A stretch of DNA of 64,000 nucleotides from Streptomyces sp. HUAS ZL42 (lineage in GTDB: Bacteria > Actinomycetota > Actinomycetes > Streptomycetales > Streptomycetaceae), in NCBI RefSeq assembly GCF_040782645.1, contig NZ_CP160403.1:3658001-3722000 (forward strand). Reading direction: 5' to 3'. This document shows, piece after piece, positions 30,785-39,389 of this stretch. Made by a program: the position numbers and the translations under genes. Position 1 is the stretch's first letter. Every line of letters begins with the position of its first letter. The notes under the pieces were generated by a model. The model was not told the origin of the DNA. It did no database searches and saw only the letters and a list, made by a program, of their open reading frames with translations.

Positions 30785-33100
30785 TCAGCTCGGATCCGTG
30801 TCGATGACCGCGACCCGGTCGGTCTTGCTCTTCAGGGCCGGCCGCAGGGCGCTGATCACGTCCTGAACCGTGACGGCCGTCTTCTGGCCGGTGCCGCGGG
30901 TGATCAGCACGCCGTTGAAGGTGCCGCCGTACAGCTCCTTGAGGGCGGCCTCGTCGTAGCTGTCGACGAGCTTGCCGTCGATGGCCTTGACCTGGAGGAA
31001 CTTCCACAGCGAGTTCTTCGGGCTGAACGAGACCGTGTGCGCCGCGTCCGTCATGACGGTGACCTTTGCGGACATCGCCGGCTGCGCGAACTCCTTCATC
31101 ATCCGGTCGACCTCGGCGTTGGAGATCGTCGGCTGCCGGGTGGTCGTCGGGACCTTGACCGCGGCGGTCGAACGGCCGGTCTCCACCTGGGCGCGGTAGG
31201 CCTCCTCGACGGAGTCCTTGGCCTGCGCGACCGCGATGCTCTTGCCCGCCTTGCCGTAGACCGCGACGGCCTTGCCGGACTCGAACCTGATCGTGCCCTC
31301 GGTCACCGAGCCGGCGCCGCCCGCCGCGGTCAACAGGGCGGCCTGCAGCTTCTCCTCGTCGACGGGCATCTCCGGCTCGACCTCGCGGTGCTCCCCGAAG
31401 AGCGAGCCGATCACGGAGACCGGGTTGTAGTCGCTCTTCGCGGCCTTCGCGACCGTGGCCTGCATGTCGAACTGGAGCCCCGCCTGGTCCGGCTTGAGCG
31501 TGACGGTGTCGCCGCCGACGGACAGCTTCAGCGGCTGGTCGACCTGCTTGCCGAAGGCGTCGTCCAGCTTCTTGACGGCCTCGTCGCGGGTGCCGCCACC
31601 GATGTCCACGCCGAGCACGGTGGTGCCCTTGGGCACGTCGGAGTGGTTCATCAGCAGACCGGCACCGTAGGCGCCGGCGACGACGACGAACAGGCCCCCG
31701 CCGAGCAGCACCAGCTTGTTACGGCCCTTCTTTTTCTTCGGTGCGGCCTTGGGCGGGTTCTGCGAGGCCGGCTCGGGCAGCTTGGGCGGGGTGTGCGGGC
31801 GCGGTCCGTCGGTGGCCGTGCCCGGGCCGAACGGCGCGTTCCGGTCGCCCGGCGGCACGATCGGGATGCCGCTGGTGACGGTGTGTCCGGAGACGTTGTC
31901 GTGGCGGGGGTAGCCGCTGTTCGGGCCGGGCTCGGGCGCGGGCTTTTGCGGGGTGAGGATCGCGGTGTCGTCGCTCAGACCGCCGCTCATGCCGCCACCG
32001 GGTCCACGGCCGCCGCGCGGGGCGGCGCCGGGAGCACCGGGGCGACCGGGAGCGGAGTCGATGCCGGGCACACCGAGCGCACCGGTGGCACCGCCGACGG
32101 GCGGCACCATCGGCCCGTCGCCGGTGACCGGACCGCCGGTCGGGCCCGTGGGGCCCTGCGGGCCGCCCTGGCCGCCCCGTCCGCCCGGTCCGTTGAAGCC
32201 GCTGGGTCCACCGGGGGCACCGGCGCTGCCCGGCCCGTCCTGGCCGTTCGTACCGCCGAAGCCGTTGTGGCCGCCGGGGCCGCCCTCCGAGAAGTACGGC
32301 AGGTCGTCGCGGCGCGGCTCGCCGGCGCCGCCCTGGCCCGGACGCGAGCCGCTGCCCAGCGGGCCCGCGGCCAGCGCCTCGGTGACGTCGAAGGAGCCGG
32401 TGCCGCCGCCGTGCCCGGGAGCCACGGGGCCGCCGGTGGCGCCGGGGAGCCCGGCACCGTTCGTGCCGCCGGGGCGCGGGCCGCCGCCCTGACGGGCACC
32501 CGGCACGCTCATCGAGCCGACCACGCCACCGGGACGACCGCCGGCGGGACGAGCGCCACCCGGCGCCGCCGCACCACCCGGCGTACCCGCGCCGGAAGCG
32601 CCCGCACCGGACACCCCGGCACCCGCACCGGCGGAGCCGCCCGAACCGCCGGAGGAAGCTCCCGAACCCCCCGGCAGTCCGGCCCCGTTGGTCGAGCCGT
32701 CGGCCTGACCGCCCTTGGTCGGCGAAGACTTGCGGGGCGCGAACCAGTCGCTCGTCTTCTCCTCGGCGGCGGGCCCGGGCTCGGCGGGGGTCTCGACGCC
32801 GCCGGTGGGCGTGGCGGCGCCGGTCGGCTGTGTGTCGGTGGCGGTGTCGTCGTCCTCGGCGCCGGCGACGGGCGTGCGGACGACGACCGGCGGAATGGGC
32901 CGCGACCCGGGGATGTTGATCCGGATCCGGGTCGTCAGCGTGGTCTCGGTCTTGCGTTCCTCCGCCTGCGCGGACGAACGGCCGTCGTCCGCACCGGCGT
33001 CGGAAACCATGGGGATACCGTACGGCGGCGTCCCCGAGGGGTATGCGGCTCCGCCGCGCCCGTTGGGCCCGGAGGACGGAGTGTCAGTTTCTCGACTCAA
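30785..33100 (-). CDS. Large membrane protein with peptidoglycan-binding (VanW-type) repeats
   Basis: The 771-residue protein has a cytoplasmic, low-complexity N-terminal half of about 460 residues. It is rich in Gly and Pro with collagen-like stretches (GPQGPTGPTGGPVTG). One membrane helix (KLVLLGGGLFVVVAGAYGAGLLM) follows, then an outer part with two related domains around VLGVDIGGGTRDEAVKKLDDAF and TTRQPTISNAEVDRMMKEFAQPAM. These match the PF12229-type domain usually found before VanW domains; the VanW domain itself is absent. It probably attaches to peptidoglycan. The start is TTG at 33100 with GGGAG nine bases upstream. Confidence 0.75.
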   Translation of the reverse strand: MSRETDTPSSGPNGRGGAAYPSGTPPYGIPMVSDAGADDGRSSAQAEERKTETTLTTRIRINIPGSRPIPPVVVRTPVAGAEDDDTATDTQPTGAATPTGGVETPAEPGPAAEEKTSDWFAPRKSSPTKGGQADGSTNGAGLPGGSGASSGGSGGSAGAGAGVSGAGASGAGTPGGAAAPGGARPAGGRPGGVVGSMSVPGARQGGGPRPGGTNGAGLPGATGGPVAPGHGGGTGSFDVTEALAAGPLGSGSRPGQGGAGEPRRDDLPYFSEGGPGGHNGFGGTNGQDGPGSAGAPGGPSGFNGPGGRGGQGGPQGPTGPTGGPVTGDGPMVPPVGGATGALGVPGIDSAPGRPGAPGAAPRGGRGPGGGMSGGLSDDTAILTPQKPAPEPGPNSGYPRHDNVSGHTVTSGIPIVPPGDRNAPFGPGTATDGPRPHTPPKLPEPASQNPPKAAPKKKKGRNKLVLLGGGLFVVVAGAYGAGLLMNHSDVPKGTTVLGVDIGGGTRDEAVKKLDDAFGKQVDQPLKLSVGGDTVTLKPDQAGLQFDMQATVAKAAKSDYNPVSVIGSLFGEHREVEPEMPVDEEKLQAALLTAAGGAGSVTEGTIRFESGKAVAVYGKAGKSIAVAQAKDSVEEAYRAQVETGRSTAAVKVPTTTRQPTISNAEVDRMMKEFAQPAMSAKVTVMTDAAHTVSFSPKNSLWKFLQVKAIDGKLVDSYDEAALKELYGGTFNGVLITRGTGQKTAVTVQDVISALRPALKSKTDRVAVIDTDPS

Positions 33101-33256
33101 GGCAGGTTCTCCCGGTTGGCTCCGCCGCCCGTCACGACCTCATGCGGGCGGCTCGGCGGCGCGCACCACCATACTGGCCACTTCTGGCCCGTATCCCACG
33201 ACCGCCGGTGAAACCCACACGGCACTTGCACGCGCATCTCACGGCGAAGTGGTACG

Positions 33257-33667
33257 TCACTTGCCAAGTCGGACGTCGTTGCCGTCCGGTTGCCGCCCCC
33301 ATCCAAGGGTGGCGCAGATCACAGCCAGGGCCATGCCACCGAGCAGGAAGAGATAGGAGCCGCCTCCCGCGCCGAAGAGGAAGTCGCCTTCCGGACGGCT
33401 GGCGGTGAGCAGGATGACCGTGACCATCCAGCCGGCCGCGGGCGCGACCGCTCCGCCACGGCTGCGCGTCAGGCGTGCCCCGCCCAGGAAGAGCCCGGCG
33501 GCGCCCGCGAGCGCCAGCAGCAGTCCGCCCGGGAAAAGGCCGGCCTGGACCAGCGCCCCGGCGGCTCCGACGGCCACACCGAGCACGAACAGCCCGAGCA
33601 GGGCGGCGATCCGCCCGGCGGAGGGCGGCTTGATGGGCTGCGCGAGCATCGAGGTCCGGTCCGTCAC
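33257..33667 (-). CDS. Small integral membrane protein (DUF6113-like)
   Basis: This 136-residue protein has four hydrophobic segments ([67 protein letters not shown]). It has no catalytic motif. The GTG at 33667 overlaps the mshB stop by four bases (GTGA), so it is translationally coupled to mshB. This arrangement is common in Streptomyces. A role in mycothiol metabolism is possible but has no direct support. Confidence 0.8.
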   Translation of the reverse strand: MTDRTSMLAQPIKPPSAGRIAALLGLFVLGVAVGAAGALVQAGLFPGGLLLALAGAAGLFLGGARLTRSRGGAVAPAAGWMVTVILLTASRPEGDFLFGAGGGSYLFLLGGMALAVICATLGWGRQPDGNDVRLGK

Positions 33668-34521
33668 GACGCCACCTCGATCCCGGCGAACAGGTCGGTC
33701 TCCCGTGCACCGGCTCGTTCCCCGCGCACCAACTCGTAGTACTCGGTGGTGAAGAGGGGCTGGGCCAGCTCGTTGGAGAGCGCGAAGTACGGCTCGGCGA
33801 CCTCGATCTGGGTGGCGTGCGCGCGCATCGCGGCGGCCTTGGCGGCGGCGTGCGCGGTGCCGTCGATCGCGGTGGTGATCCGTTCGTCGTCGACGACACC
33901 GGGGACGTCGTCGACGGCGGCCGTCTTGGTGAAGGAGAGGCCGGGCAGGTCCCGCTGCAGCCGGGCGAAGGCCTCCTCGGCGACCCTGCGCGGCACGCGG
34001 TTCCAGTAGACCTTGGCGATGCCGAGGCCCTCGGCGGCGGCGAGTTCGACGGCGCGCATGGCGACGCGGTGGGCCTGGATGTGATCGGGGTGGCCGTACC
34101 CGCCGTTGTCGTCGTAGGTGACGAGCACCTGGGGCCGTACTTCGCGGATCACCTCGAGGAGGTGCACGGCGGCCTCGTCGACGTCGGCCTGCCAGAAAGA
34201 GTGCGGATTGTCGTTGTCCGGAGTACCCATCATTCCGGAGTCCTGGTACCGGCCGCGCCCGCCGAGGAGGCCGAAGTCCTCGATGCCCAGTCGGCTCATC
34301 GCCGCACCGAGCTCCCGCTCACGCTCCTGGGCCAGACCGGACCCCGTGAGGTGCTGGAGCTCGGGCGGAATCACCTCGCCCCGCTCACCAAGGGTGCAGG
34401 TGACCAGGGTCACGTGCGCGCCCTCGGCCGTGTACCTGGCCATGGTCGCGCCGTTGTTGATCGACTCGTCGTCCGGGTGCGCGTGCACCAGCAGCAGACG
34501 ACGGGCGGGCAGTTCCGTCAT
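33664..34521 (-). CDS. mshB: N-acetyl-1-D-myo-inositol-2-amino-2-deoxy-alpha-D-glucopyranoside deacetylase
   Basis: The 285-residue zinc enzyme deacetylates GlcNAc-inositol, the second step of mycothiol synthesis, in the cytoplasm. The motif [16 protein letters not shown] near residue 13-28 gives the metal ligands and catalytic aspartate. [17 protein letters not shown] carries the third ligand and marks MshB/Mca enzymes. The length matches MshB. TAGGCT six bases before the ATG and the lack of a ribosome binding site suggest a leaderless message. Confidence 0.92.
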   Translation of the reverse strand: MTELPARRLLLVHAHPDDESINNGATMARYTAEGAHVTLVTCTLGERGEVIPPELQHLTGSGLAQERERELGAAMSRLGIEDFGLLGGRGRYQDSGMMGTPDNDNPHSFWQADVDEAAVHLLEVIREVRPQVLVTYDDNGGYGHPDHIQAHRVAMRAVELAAAEGLGIAKVYWNRVPRRVAEEAFARLQRDLPGLSFTKTAAVDDVPGVVDDERITTAIDGTAHAAAKAAAMRAHATQIEVAEPYFALSNELAQPLFTTEYYELVRGERAGARETDLFAGIEVAS

Positions 34522-34527
34522 GGGATC

Positions 34528-34533
34528 AGCCTA
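34528..34533 (-). promoter_or_regulatory. -10 element TAGGCT of leaderless mshB transcript
   Basis: On the minus strand TAGGCT is followed by six bases and the mshB ATG. Confidence 0.55.
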
Positions 34534-34573
34534 CGAGGCCTCCGGGTGACCGCCGGGGCCGCCCGCCCCTCCG

Positions 34574-35236
34574 TCACCCCTCGTCGTCGAGCACGTGGGC
34601 GATGGCCAGCGCGATCCGTTCGATCCAGTCGATGGCATCGTTCACGCTTGCCTCGTCGATGGGGCGTCGCTGCTTCAGATCGCCGTCGATGAGGTCGGCG
34701 TCATGTGCGATCTTGTTGCGCCGCTGAGTGATCTCCAGATAGCGGCTGCGAAGCGTCTTCTCGTTCAGCGAGGTGCGCCCCTGGAAGAACGTCTGGTTGA
34801 TCCATCCCGCGGCCTCGTACCAGACCTTCTTCTCCGCGACGAGCTTGAGCACCTCGGAGATCTTTCCGGGGTGCTGAAGCGACTGAGGTGCGAGTTTCTC
34901 GCGCAGGTGCTCGACGACGGCCTCGGGCACCGTGACGTCGCCTCGCTGCACCGCCTCGATCCTGTGCAGCGGCAATTCGTAAACGCGCAACTGGTACGGC
35001 ATGTCGGGACTGTCCTTGGCGGCCAACTCCGCAACGCGGCGCAGCACTTCCTCGTGCAGCCAGTGGTCGATGGCGGCGACGGCCTGCACCCAGGCCGCGC
35101 GGTAGAAGTCGTCGATGTCGATGGTGGGTGAGTTGAACGGGGTGAGCATCCTGCCCGCTTCGACCATGCGCCGCGCGTACGACAGGTTGGTCATGAACGC
35201 CTCGAACTGACGCGTCTGCGGTCTGGGAACGGCCAT
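34574..35236 (-). CDS. HEPN-motif protein, possible ribonuclease
   Basis: The 220-residue protein is all-helical by appearance. Near residue 173 it has RRNKIAHDADL, fitting the R-N-x(3)-H active-site motif of HEPN ribonucleases. Earlier segments (DDFYRAAWVQAVAAIDHWLHEEVLRRV) match the first long HEPN helix with its aromatic face. HEPN proteins act in RNA cleavage in toxin-antitoxin, abortive infection and restriction loci. No partner antitoxin overlaps it. It opens the accessory patch after mshB; its GC content and codon use are slightly lower than in neighbouring core genes. It resembles the RiboL-PSP-HEPN group by length, which is a guess. Confidence 0.65.
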   Translation of the reverse strand: MAVPRPQTRQFEAFMTNLSYARRMVEAGRMLTPFNSPTIDIDDFYRAAWVQAVAAIDHWLHEEVLRRVAELAAKDSPDMPYQLRVYELPLHRIEAVQRGDVTVPEAVVEHLREKLAPQSLQHPGKISEVLKLVAEKKVWYEAAGWINQTFFQGRTSLNEKTLRSRYLEITQRRNKIAHDADLIDGDLKQRRPIDEASVNDAIDWIERIALAIAHVLDDEG

Positions 35237-35392
35237 GGGTAACCCCCGGGGTACTCTCCGTCACGATCTCTACGTGCACGATTCCCGAGGTGGACGGGGT
35301 TGAGTCAAGCCGGGCGCGACGAGCTCGGAGCAAGGTGGCCGATTCCGGCCCCTGAATTTCCGGATCGCGTCCCTCCGGCCCTTCCGCGCAGT

Positions 35393-35653
35393 TCAGAAGC
35401 CCAGGTACGTGATCTGGACGATGTAGACCCGCTCGCTTCGCACGACCACTTGGTAGCGAATCATGCCTCCTCCGGAGACCGGGATTTGGCGACCTTGAGG
35501 GTCGAAGCCCTCATAGGCCCGGCCGTGGACGTGGAGAGCCTCCGCTGCCCTGACCAGTTCGTCGGCCGCACGTTCGATGGCGGCCAGGAAGTCGGGCGGG
35601 AGGGAACGGGCCGCCTCTTCGGCTCCGAAGGCGTACTCCCATTTCCAGCTCAC
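35393..35653 (-). CDS. RelE/ParE-family toxin
   Basis: An 86-residue protein with the RelE/ParE layout: an N-terminal strand (WKWEYAFGAEEAARSLPPDFLAAIERAADELVRAAEAL) and a C-terminal sheet (GGGMIRYQVVVRSERVYIVQITYLGF). RelE-type toxins cleave ribosome-bound mRNA and ParE-type toxins block gyrase; which applies here is unknown. The GTG start at 35653 overlaps the stop of the upstream partner by four bases (GTGA), an antitoxin-first order with coupled translation. The frame extends to 35713, but that part overlaps the partner gene. Confidence 0.75.
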   Translation of the reverse strand: MSWKWEYAFGAEEAARSLPPDFLAAIERAADELVRAAEALHVHGRAYEGFDPQGRQIPVSGGGMIRYQVVVRSERVYIVQITYLGF

Positions 35654-35997
35654 TCGCGAACTGCCTTCATCGCCTCGTCGAGAACGGCGCTCAGCTCGCG
35701 AAGGGCTTCCCACGCGATGGCCGCATCCTCGTGTTCCAGGTTGCTCTGCGCGTGGGTGTAGCGCGTGGACAGATCCGGGCGACGGGCGATCTCGATCTCT
35801 TGAGCCCAGCTAAGGACCCAGCTCTGGACTGGGCTCAGAGACTGCCACTCGACTGCCTTGGCGAAGGCCTCGTCCTTCCTGGCCTGCATCTCGTCCAGGC
35901 GGCCTGGCGCGACGACGGCAAGTGCTGCACGCAGGGCATCAGGGGTCAGCTCGGGACGAGGGATCAGTTCGTTTCCGTGGTCGGCCTGAGTGCTCAT
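35650..35997 (-). CDS. Probable antitoxin, DUF6247-like
   Basis: The 115-residue protein starts MSTQADHGNELIPRPELTPDALRAALAVVAPGRLDEM. Helices follow, containing EAFAKAVEWQSLSPVQSWVLSWAQEIEIARRPDL and a C-terminal helix with LRELSAVLDEAMKAVRE. The segment LRAALAVVAPGRL recalls the family annotated DUF6247, often placed before RelE-like toxins; this is from memory. GGAGG six bases before the ATG at 35997 decides the start over the longer frame to 36099. The direct overlap with the toxin gene supports the antitoxin role. Confidence 0.6.
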   Translation of the reverse strand: MSTQADHGNELIPRPELTPDALRAALAVVAPGRLDEMQARKDEAFAKAVEWQSLSPVQSWVLSWAQEIEIARRPDLSTRYTHAQSNLEHEDAAIAWEALRELSAVLDEAMKAVRE

Positions 35998-36064
35998 GGT
36001 GTCCTCCGGAGGGTGCCCCGGCCAGAGTATCCGGCCGGAGCGCGGGGAACAGGTCGGAACGGGC

Positions 36065-36949
36065 TCAGGCGGCAGCGGCAAGGGGGGTGCGGCAGTCACG
36101 GCAGTGTCCTGGGGTGGGTGAGCGGAAGCCTCGGTCGCAGCCTTCGCAGTTCTGGATGGGGTGCCGGACCATCGGCGGTGGGGTCGGCGCGCGCAACGGT
36201 GGCGGGGCTGGCAGCTGTGCGGTGAGGCGGTGGGCCAGGAGGGCGGCGGGTCGTCGTAGTCCTTCGGGCGGCAGGTCCGCGGTGAGGGCGTGGCGCACGG
36301 CGGTGGGGGTGACGTCGCGTTCCAGCCAGGCGGCGACGCCGGGAGCGAGATGGGCGGTGTCGCAGGCGGACAGGAGCAGGCGCGGGTCGTGGCGGCGGAG
36401 GTCCGCGAGGAGGTCGGCGGCCTGCTGGAGGAGGGCGGGGGCGGGGTAGGCGGGCTGGGGGACCGCAGGGAGGGGCGGCTTCTTGCGGGGTGCCCGCTTC
36501 ATCGTCGGTGTCGGGTGCGGGGGCCGGGCGGGCTGGTCGTCGACATCGCCCTGGCTTCCCCGGCTGCCTGGTTGGTTGCAGGAGACGGTGCGGGTGACGA
36601 TACGGCCGCTGGGGATGCGGGTGCGTTCGCGGCGCAGGTAGCCGTGCGCCTCCAGCTCGCGCAGGGCGGAGGCGATGCGGGTGGCGCCTTCGGGAAAGCG
36701 GGCGGTGAGCGTCTTGATGTCGACGCGGGCGCCCTGGGGCAGCGACTGGATGTGGCAGGCCAGACCGATCGCGAGGAGGGACAGCTCCGAGTGCTGGGTG
36801 AGGTGATTGCCGATCACCGTGAAGCGGGTGGTGTGGCGGGTGTTGTCGTGAGTGAGGCCGCCGCCGGCTTGGGGCCGCCGGTTCGGGTGTTTGTTGGCGG
36901 CAAGACGGGACTCGGCGCACGGGGGCGCGCTAGGGTTCTGCGTATCCAT
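36065..36949 (-). CDS. Winged-helix DNA-binding protein
   Basis: The 294-residue protein has a winged-helix core: TRFTVIGNHLTQHSELSLLAIGLACHIQSLPQGARVDIKTLTARFPEGATRIASALRELEAHGYLRRERTRIPSGRIVTRTV. In it, the recognition helix ATRIASALRELEAHGYL and the wing RERTRIPSGR are clear. The C-terminal half is Pro-rich with a second helical part and ends in CEGCDRGFRSPTPGHCRDC, a possible zinc ribbon. Many paralogues occur in Streptomyces genomes, often near small mobile or regulatory loci; the target is unknown. ATG 36949 is chosen over the longer frame to 37060. Confidence 0.75.
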   Translation of the reverse strand: MDTQNPSAPPCAESRLAANKHPNRRPQAGGGLTHDNTRHTTRFTVIGNHLTQHSELSLLAIGLACHIQSLPQGARVDIKTLTARFPEGATRIASALRELEAHGYLRRERTRIPSGRIVTRTVSCNQPGSRGSQGDVDDQPARPPHPTPTMKRAPRKKPPLPAVPQPAYPAPALLQQAADLLADLRRHDPRLLLSACDTAHLAPGVAAWLERDVTPTAVRHALTADLPPEGLRRPAALLAHRLTAQLPAPPPLRAPTPPPMVRHPIQNCEGCDRGFRSPTPGHCRDCRTPLAAAA

Positions 36950-37150
36950 CGGGAAGCTCTCTCTTCCTCGGTGGTCAGGCCCTCGCACTGGGATTGCCGT
37001 CCCGGCGGGGGCCGTCGCATGTCTGCGGTTGTGTTGTTGCGCTGAGCGTAGGGCCAGCAAGGGGCCGGGAATCCAGCCGAGTTGGCGATGTTCACCCGGG
37101 CGGGTGAGTTTGCGCCGTGGGCGGGAGGGGTGGGGCTTGGTCGGGTTCTT

Positions 37151-38956
37151 TCACCGCCGTGGTCCTTTGGAAAGACCGCCCCTCACACCGGAGCACGGGT
37201 GATTGGGTTCCGGTAGCGGGCCGACTTCGCACTCGGCCCACACGGTCTTCCGCGGGTAGGGTCCGGGGGCGGTGCCCCAGCGATCTGCGAGCACGTCGAC
37301 GAGGACCAGGCCTCGGCCGGATTCGGAGGTGGGGGCGGGGCGTTGCAGCTGCGGGAGACGGTCGCCCCGAGTGTCGGTGACCTCGATGCGCAGGGTGCCG
37401 CCGACGACGTAGAGGGTGAGCCGGAAGTCCCGGTTGTTCTCGTCCGGCGTCCGGTACTTGTCGAACTCGGCGTGGGCCTGCCGGCCGAGGTTGTTGCGGT
37501 CGACGAGGAAGAGGACCTTGCGTGCACCCCCGTGGCGGAGCAGGCGGTAGGTCTCCGTGACGGCCGTGAACGTCTTGCCTGCGCCCGTCGCCATCTGGAT
37601 GAGGGCACGCGGCCGGTCGGCGGCGAGAGAGCCCTCCAGGCCCGTGATGGCGTCGACCTGGGCCATGCGCAGGCCGTGGGTCTCCAGGAGCGGCATGCTG
37701 GTGCGGAGGGCGGCGCGGAAGGTCGGCGTGTCCGGTTCCTCGTCCGCCCGCTTCATCCAAGCGGCGATCGTCTCCGGGCGGTGGAAAGCGAAGACCTCGC
37801 GGGAGCGGGCCTCGGGGTCGACCCGGTTGAGGAAGTACGTCTCCGCACCGGTGCTGACGTAGCGGAACGCGAACGGTTCCTCCCTGCGCCACACGGCCAT
37901 CGCGTGCTCCTTGAGCACACCCGCCGCGTACCGTTCGTTCTGGGCGAGGGCCCCGGCGAGCGCGGTTCCCTCCCGCTTGGCCTCGATGACTCCGACAATC
38001 TTCCCGTCCACGTAGAGGACGTAGTCGGCGCGTCCGGTGGCCAGCGTGAACTCTTCGATGGCGACACCACGACCCGCCAGCGGGTTGGCCTCCGCCTTGC
38101 TCTGGACCAGCCAGCCCGCCTTGGCCAGCATCGCGTCGATCTTCTTCCGCGCCTGCACCTCGTTGAGCGGCGCCGGGCGCTGTGCGCGCTCCACGATGGC
38201 GTCCCGGGCCGCGGAGGCGACCTTGCGGGGCTGGAGGCGCTCGCGGTCGTACTGCTGCTGGTGCGTCGCACGCAGTTCGGCGACCTGCGTCCTCAGTTCC
38301 TCGATCTCGGCGGCGTACGCCGACTTCGACTGCTGTGCACTGGCGATGAGCGCCTCGGCCTCGGCACGGGCCCGCTGCTCGGCCTCAAGGCGGTTGCTCG
38401 TCTCGGACAGCTTGACGCGTGACTCGGCCAGCGCGCGGCGGTGCCCCTCCAGCGCCTCCTGCAGCTCCGCGATCTCCTGGGGGTCGGCGGACGGCACGTC
38501 GGCCGGAAGCGTCGGCGGGACGAACGCGGATACGGTCCGCGTCCCGCCCATGGCGCGGTCGAAGAGGTCACCGAGCTGCCAGCACAGCTTCAGCGCCTCC
38601 AGCGCCTTGGTCGTGTCGAACAGGTGGTTGTGTGCGGCGTCGTTGCGGCCCCGGCGCAGCTTGTCGAAGGCGTCACGGCTCCAGCCGACGAGCACACCGG
38701 CCCGCGTCAGTGCGTTGAGGCGGTCGAACTGGGTCGTGCCCTCGACGCGCGTGCCGGTACGGGTGACGAACTCCTCGGCCAGGACCTCGGCGAACTGCCC
38801 GGCACTGACGTAGGCGGCGTTCGGGTTCGTCAGGACGGTGAGTTCGGCCTGCGAGCCATAGATGGCCAGGAGGGGTTGGTACCCGTACAGCCGCCCGAAG
38901 TTGGGCGACGCCTTCGCCAGTTTCCGAAGCCGATCGTCAACACTGTCTTTGTCCAC
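37151..38956 (-). CDS. Truncated HsdR restriction subunit fused in frame to the end of an ATP-binding regulator
   Basis: About residues 1-506 are type I restriction subunit R. There is an N-terminal DUF4145 part with RRGRNDAAHNH, then a coiled coil (ALAESRVKLSETSNRLEAEQRARAEAEALIASAQ). The nuclease motif follows as D in GRADYVLYVDGK plus EAKREG (D...ExK), then Walker A QMATGAGKTF and FLVDRNNLGRQAHAEFDKYRTPDE. At that point, where the helicase core should continue, the sequence changes to NNRDFRLTLYVVGGTLRIEVTDTRGDRL...SGRGLVLVDVLADRWG. That is the end of an RsbW-like HATPase domain of a common Streptomyces regulator. The DEAH box and translocase parts, hsdM and hsdS are all absent. An intact reading frame remains, 601 residues. 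Confidence 0.8.
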   Translation of the reverse strand: MDKDSVDDRLRKLAKASPNFGRLYGYQPLLAIYGSQAELTVLTNPNAAYVSAGQFAEVLAEEFVTRTGTRVEGTTQFDRLNALTRAGVLVGWSRDAFDKLRRGRNDAAHNHLFDTTKALEALKLCWQLGDLFDRAMGGTRTVSAFVPPTLPADVPSADPQEIAELQEALEGHRRALAESRVKLSETSNRLEAEQRARAEAEALIASAQQSKSAYAAEIEELRTQVAELRATHQQQYDRERLQPRKVASAARDAIVERAQRPAPLNEVQARKKIDAMLAKAGWLVQSKAEANPLAGRGVAIEEFTLATGRADYVLYVDGKIVGVIEAKREGTALAGALAQNERYAAGVLKEHAMAVWRREEPFAFRYVSTGAETYFLNRVDPEARSREVFAFHRPETIAAWMKRADEEPDTPTFRAALRTSMPLLETHGLRMAQVDAITGLEGSLAADRPRALIQMATGAGKTFTAVTETYRLLRHGGARKVLFLVDRNNLGRQAHAEFDKYRTPDENNRDFRLTLYVVGGTLRIEVTDTRGDRLPQLQRPAPTSESGRGLVLVDVLADRWGTAPGPYPRKTVWAECEVGPLPEPNHPCSGVRGGLSKGPRR

Positions 38957-39038
38957 GCCCCGCTGCCCAAGCCTTCGCTTGTCCTAGATCCGTCAAGCTT
39001 ACGGATCCGGGTGCCGCCGAGGACCGGAAGCGGCGAGG

Positions 39039-39233
39039 TCAGAACTTGATGCTCCCGATCATGCTGGCCACGCTCGTGGTGAGGTCGCTGATCGTGGGGG
39101 CCACCGTGGAGGAGGCCAGGTAGAAGCCCAGCAGGATGCAGACGACCGCGTGCCCGCCCTTCAGGCCTGACTTCTTGATCAGAAGGAAGACGACGATCGC
39201 CAGCAGCACCACCGCCGAAATCGAGAGTGCCAC
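39039..39233 (-). CDS. Small membrane protein of unknown function
   Basis: A 64-residue protein with two hydrophobic segments (ISAVVLLAIVVFLLI and GHAVVCILLGFYLASSTV) joined by the basic turn KKSGLKGG, and a short amphipathic end (TTSVASMIGSIKF). Similar small proteins seem to recur in Streptomyces chromosomes and integrative elements, from memory only. A possible link to mobile elements fits its position at the edge of the accessory patch but is unproven. Confidence 0.65.
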   Translation of the reverse strand: MALSISAVVLLAIVVFLLIKKSGLKGGHAVVCILLGFYLASSTVAPTISDLTTSVASMIGSIKF

Positions 39234-39377
39234 GGCGGTTCACCTCCAGACAGAGCAGGGCACCTTGTAAATCCATACAGCAGCCAGCAGGTTCATACCC
39301 ACACTGCGCCAGTGATCATAACTATCCGTACGCGCGCATCGCTCGGCGCACGGCCGCACAAGGGGGCGCATGGCCAA

Positions 39378-39383
39378 TATGGT
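39378..39383 (+). promoter_or_regulatory. -10 element TATGGT of a leaderless transcript
   Basis: TATGGT ends six bases before the ATG at 39390; no ribosome binding site is present. Confidence 0.6.
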
Positions 39384-39389
39384 CGAGGC

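Noticed and set aside
31037..33211. A 724-residue plus-strand ORF
   Set aside because: Shadow of the VanW-type gene; low complexity and no start signal.
36065..36949. Plasmid replication initiator
   Set aside because: A winged helix alone fits many regulators. No iterons, partition gene or other replication gene is nearby.
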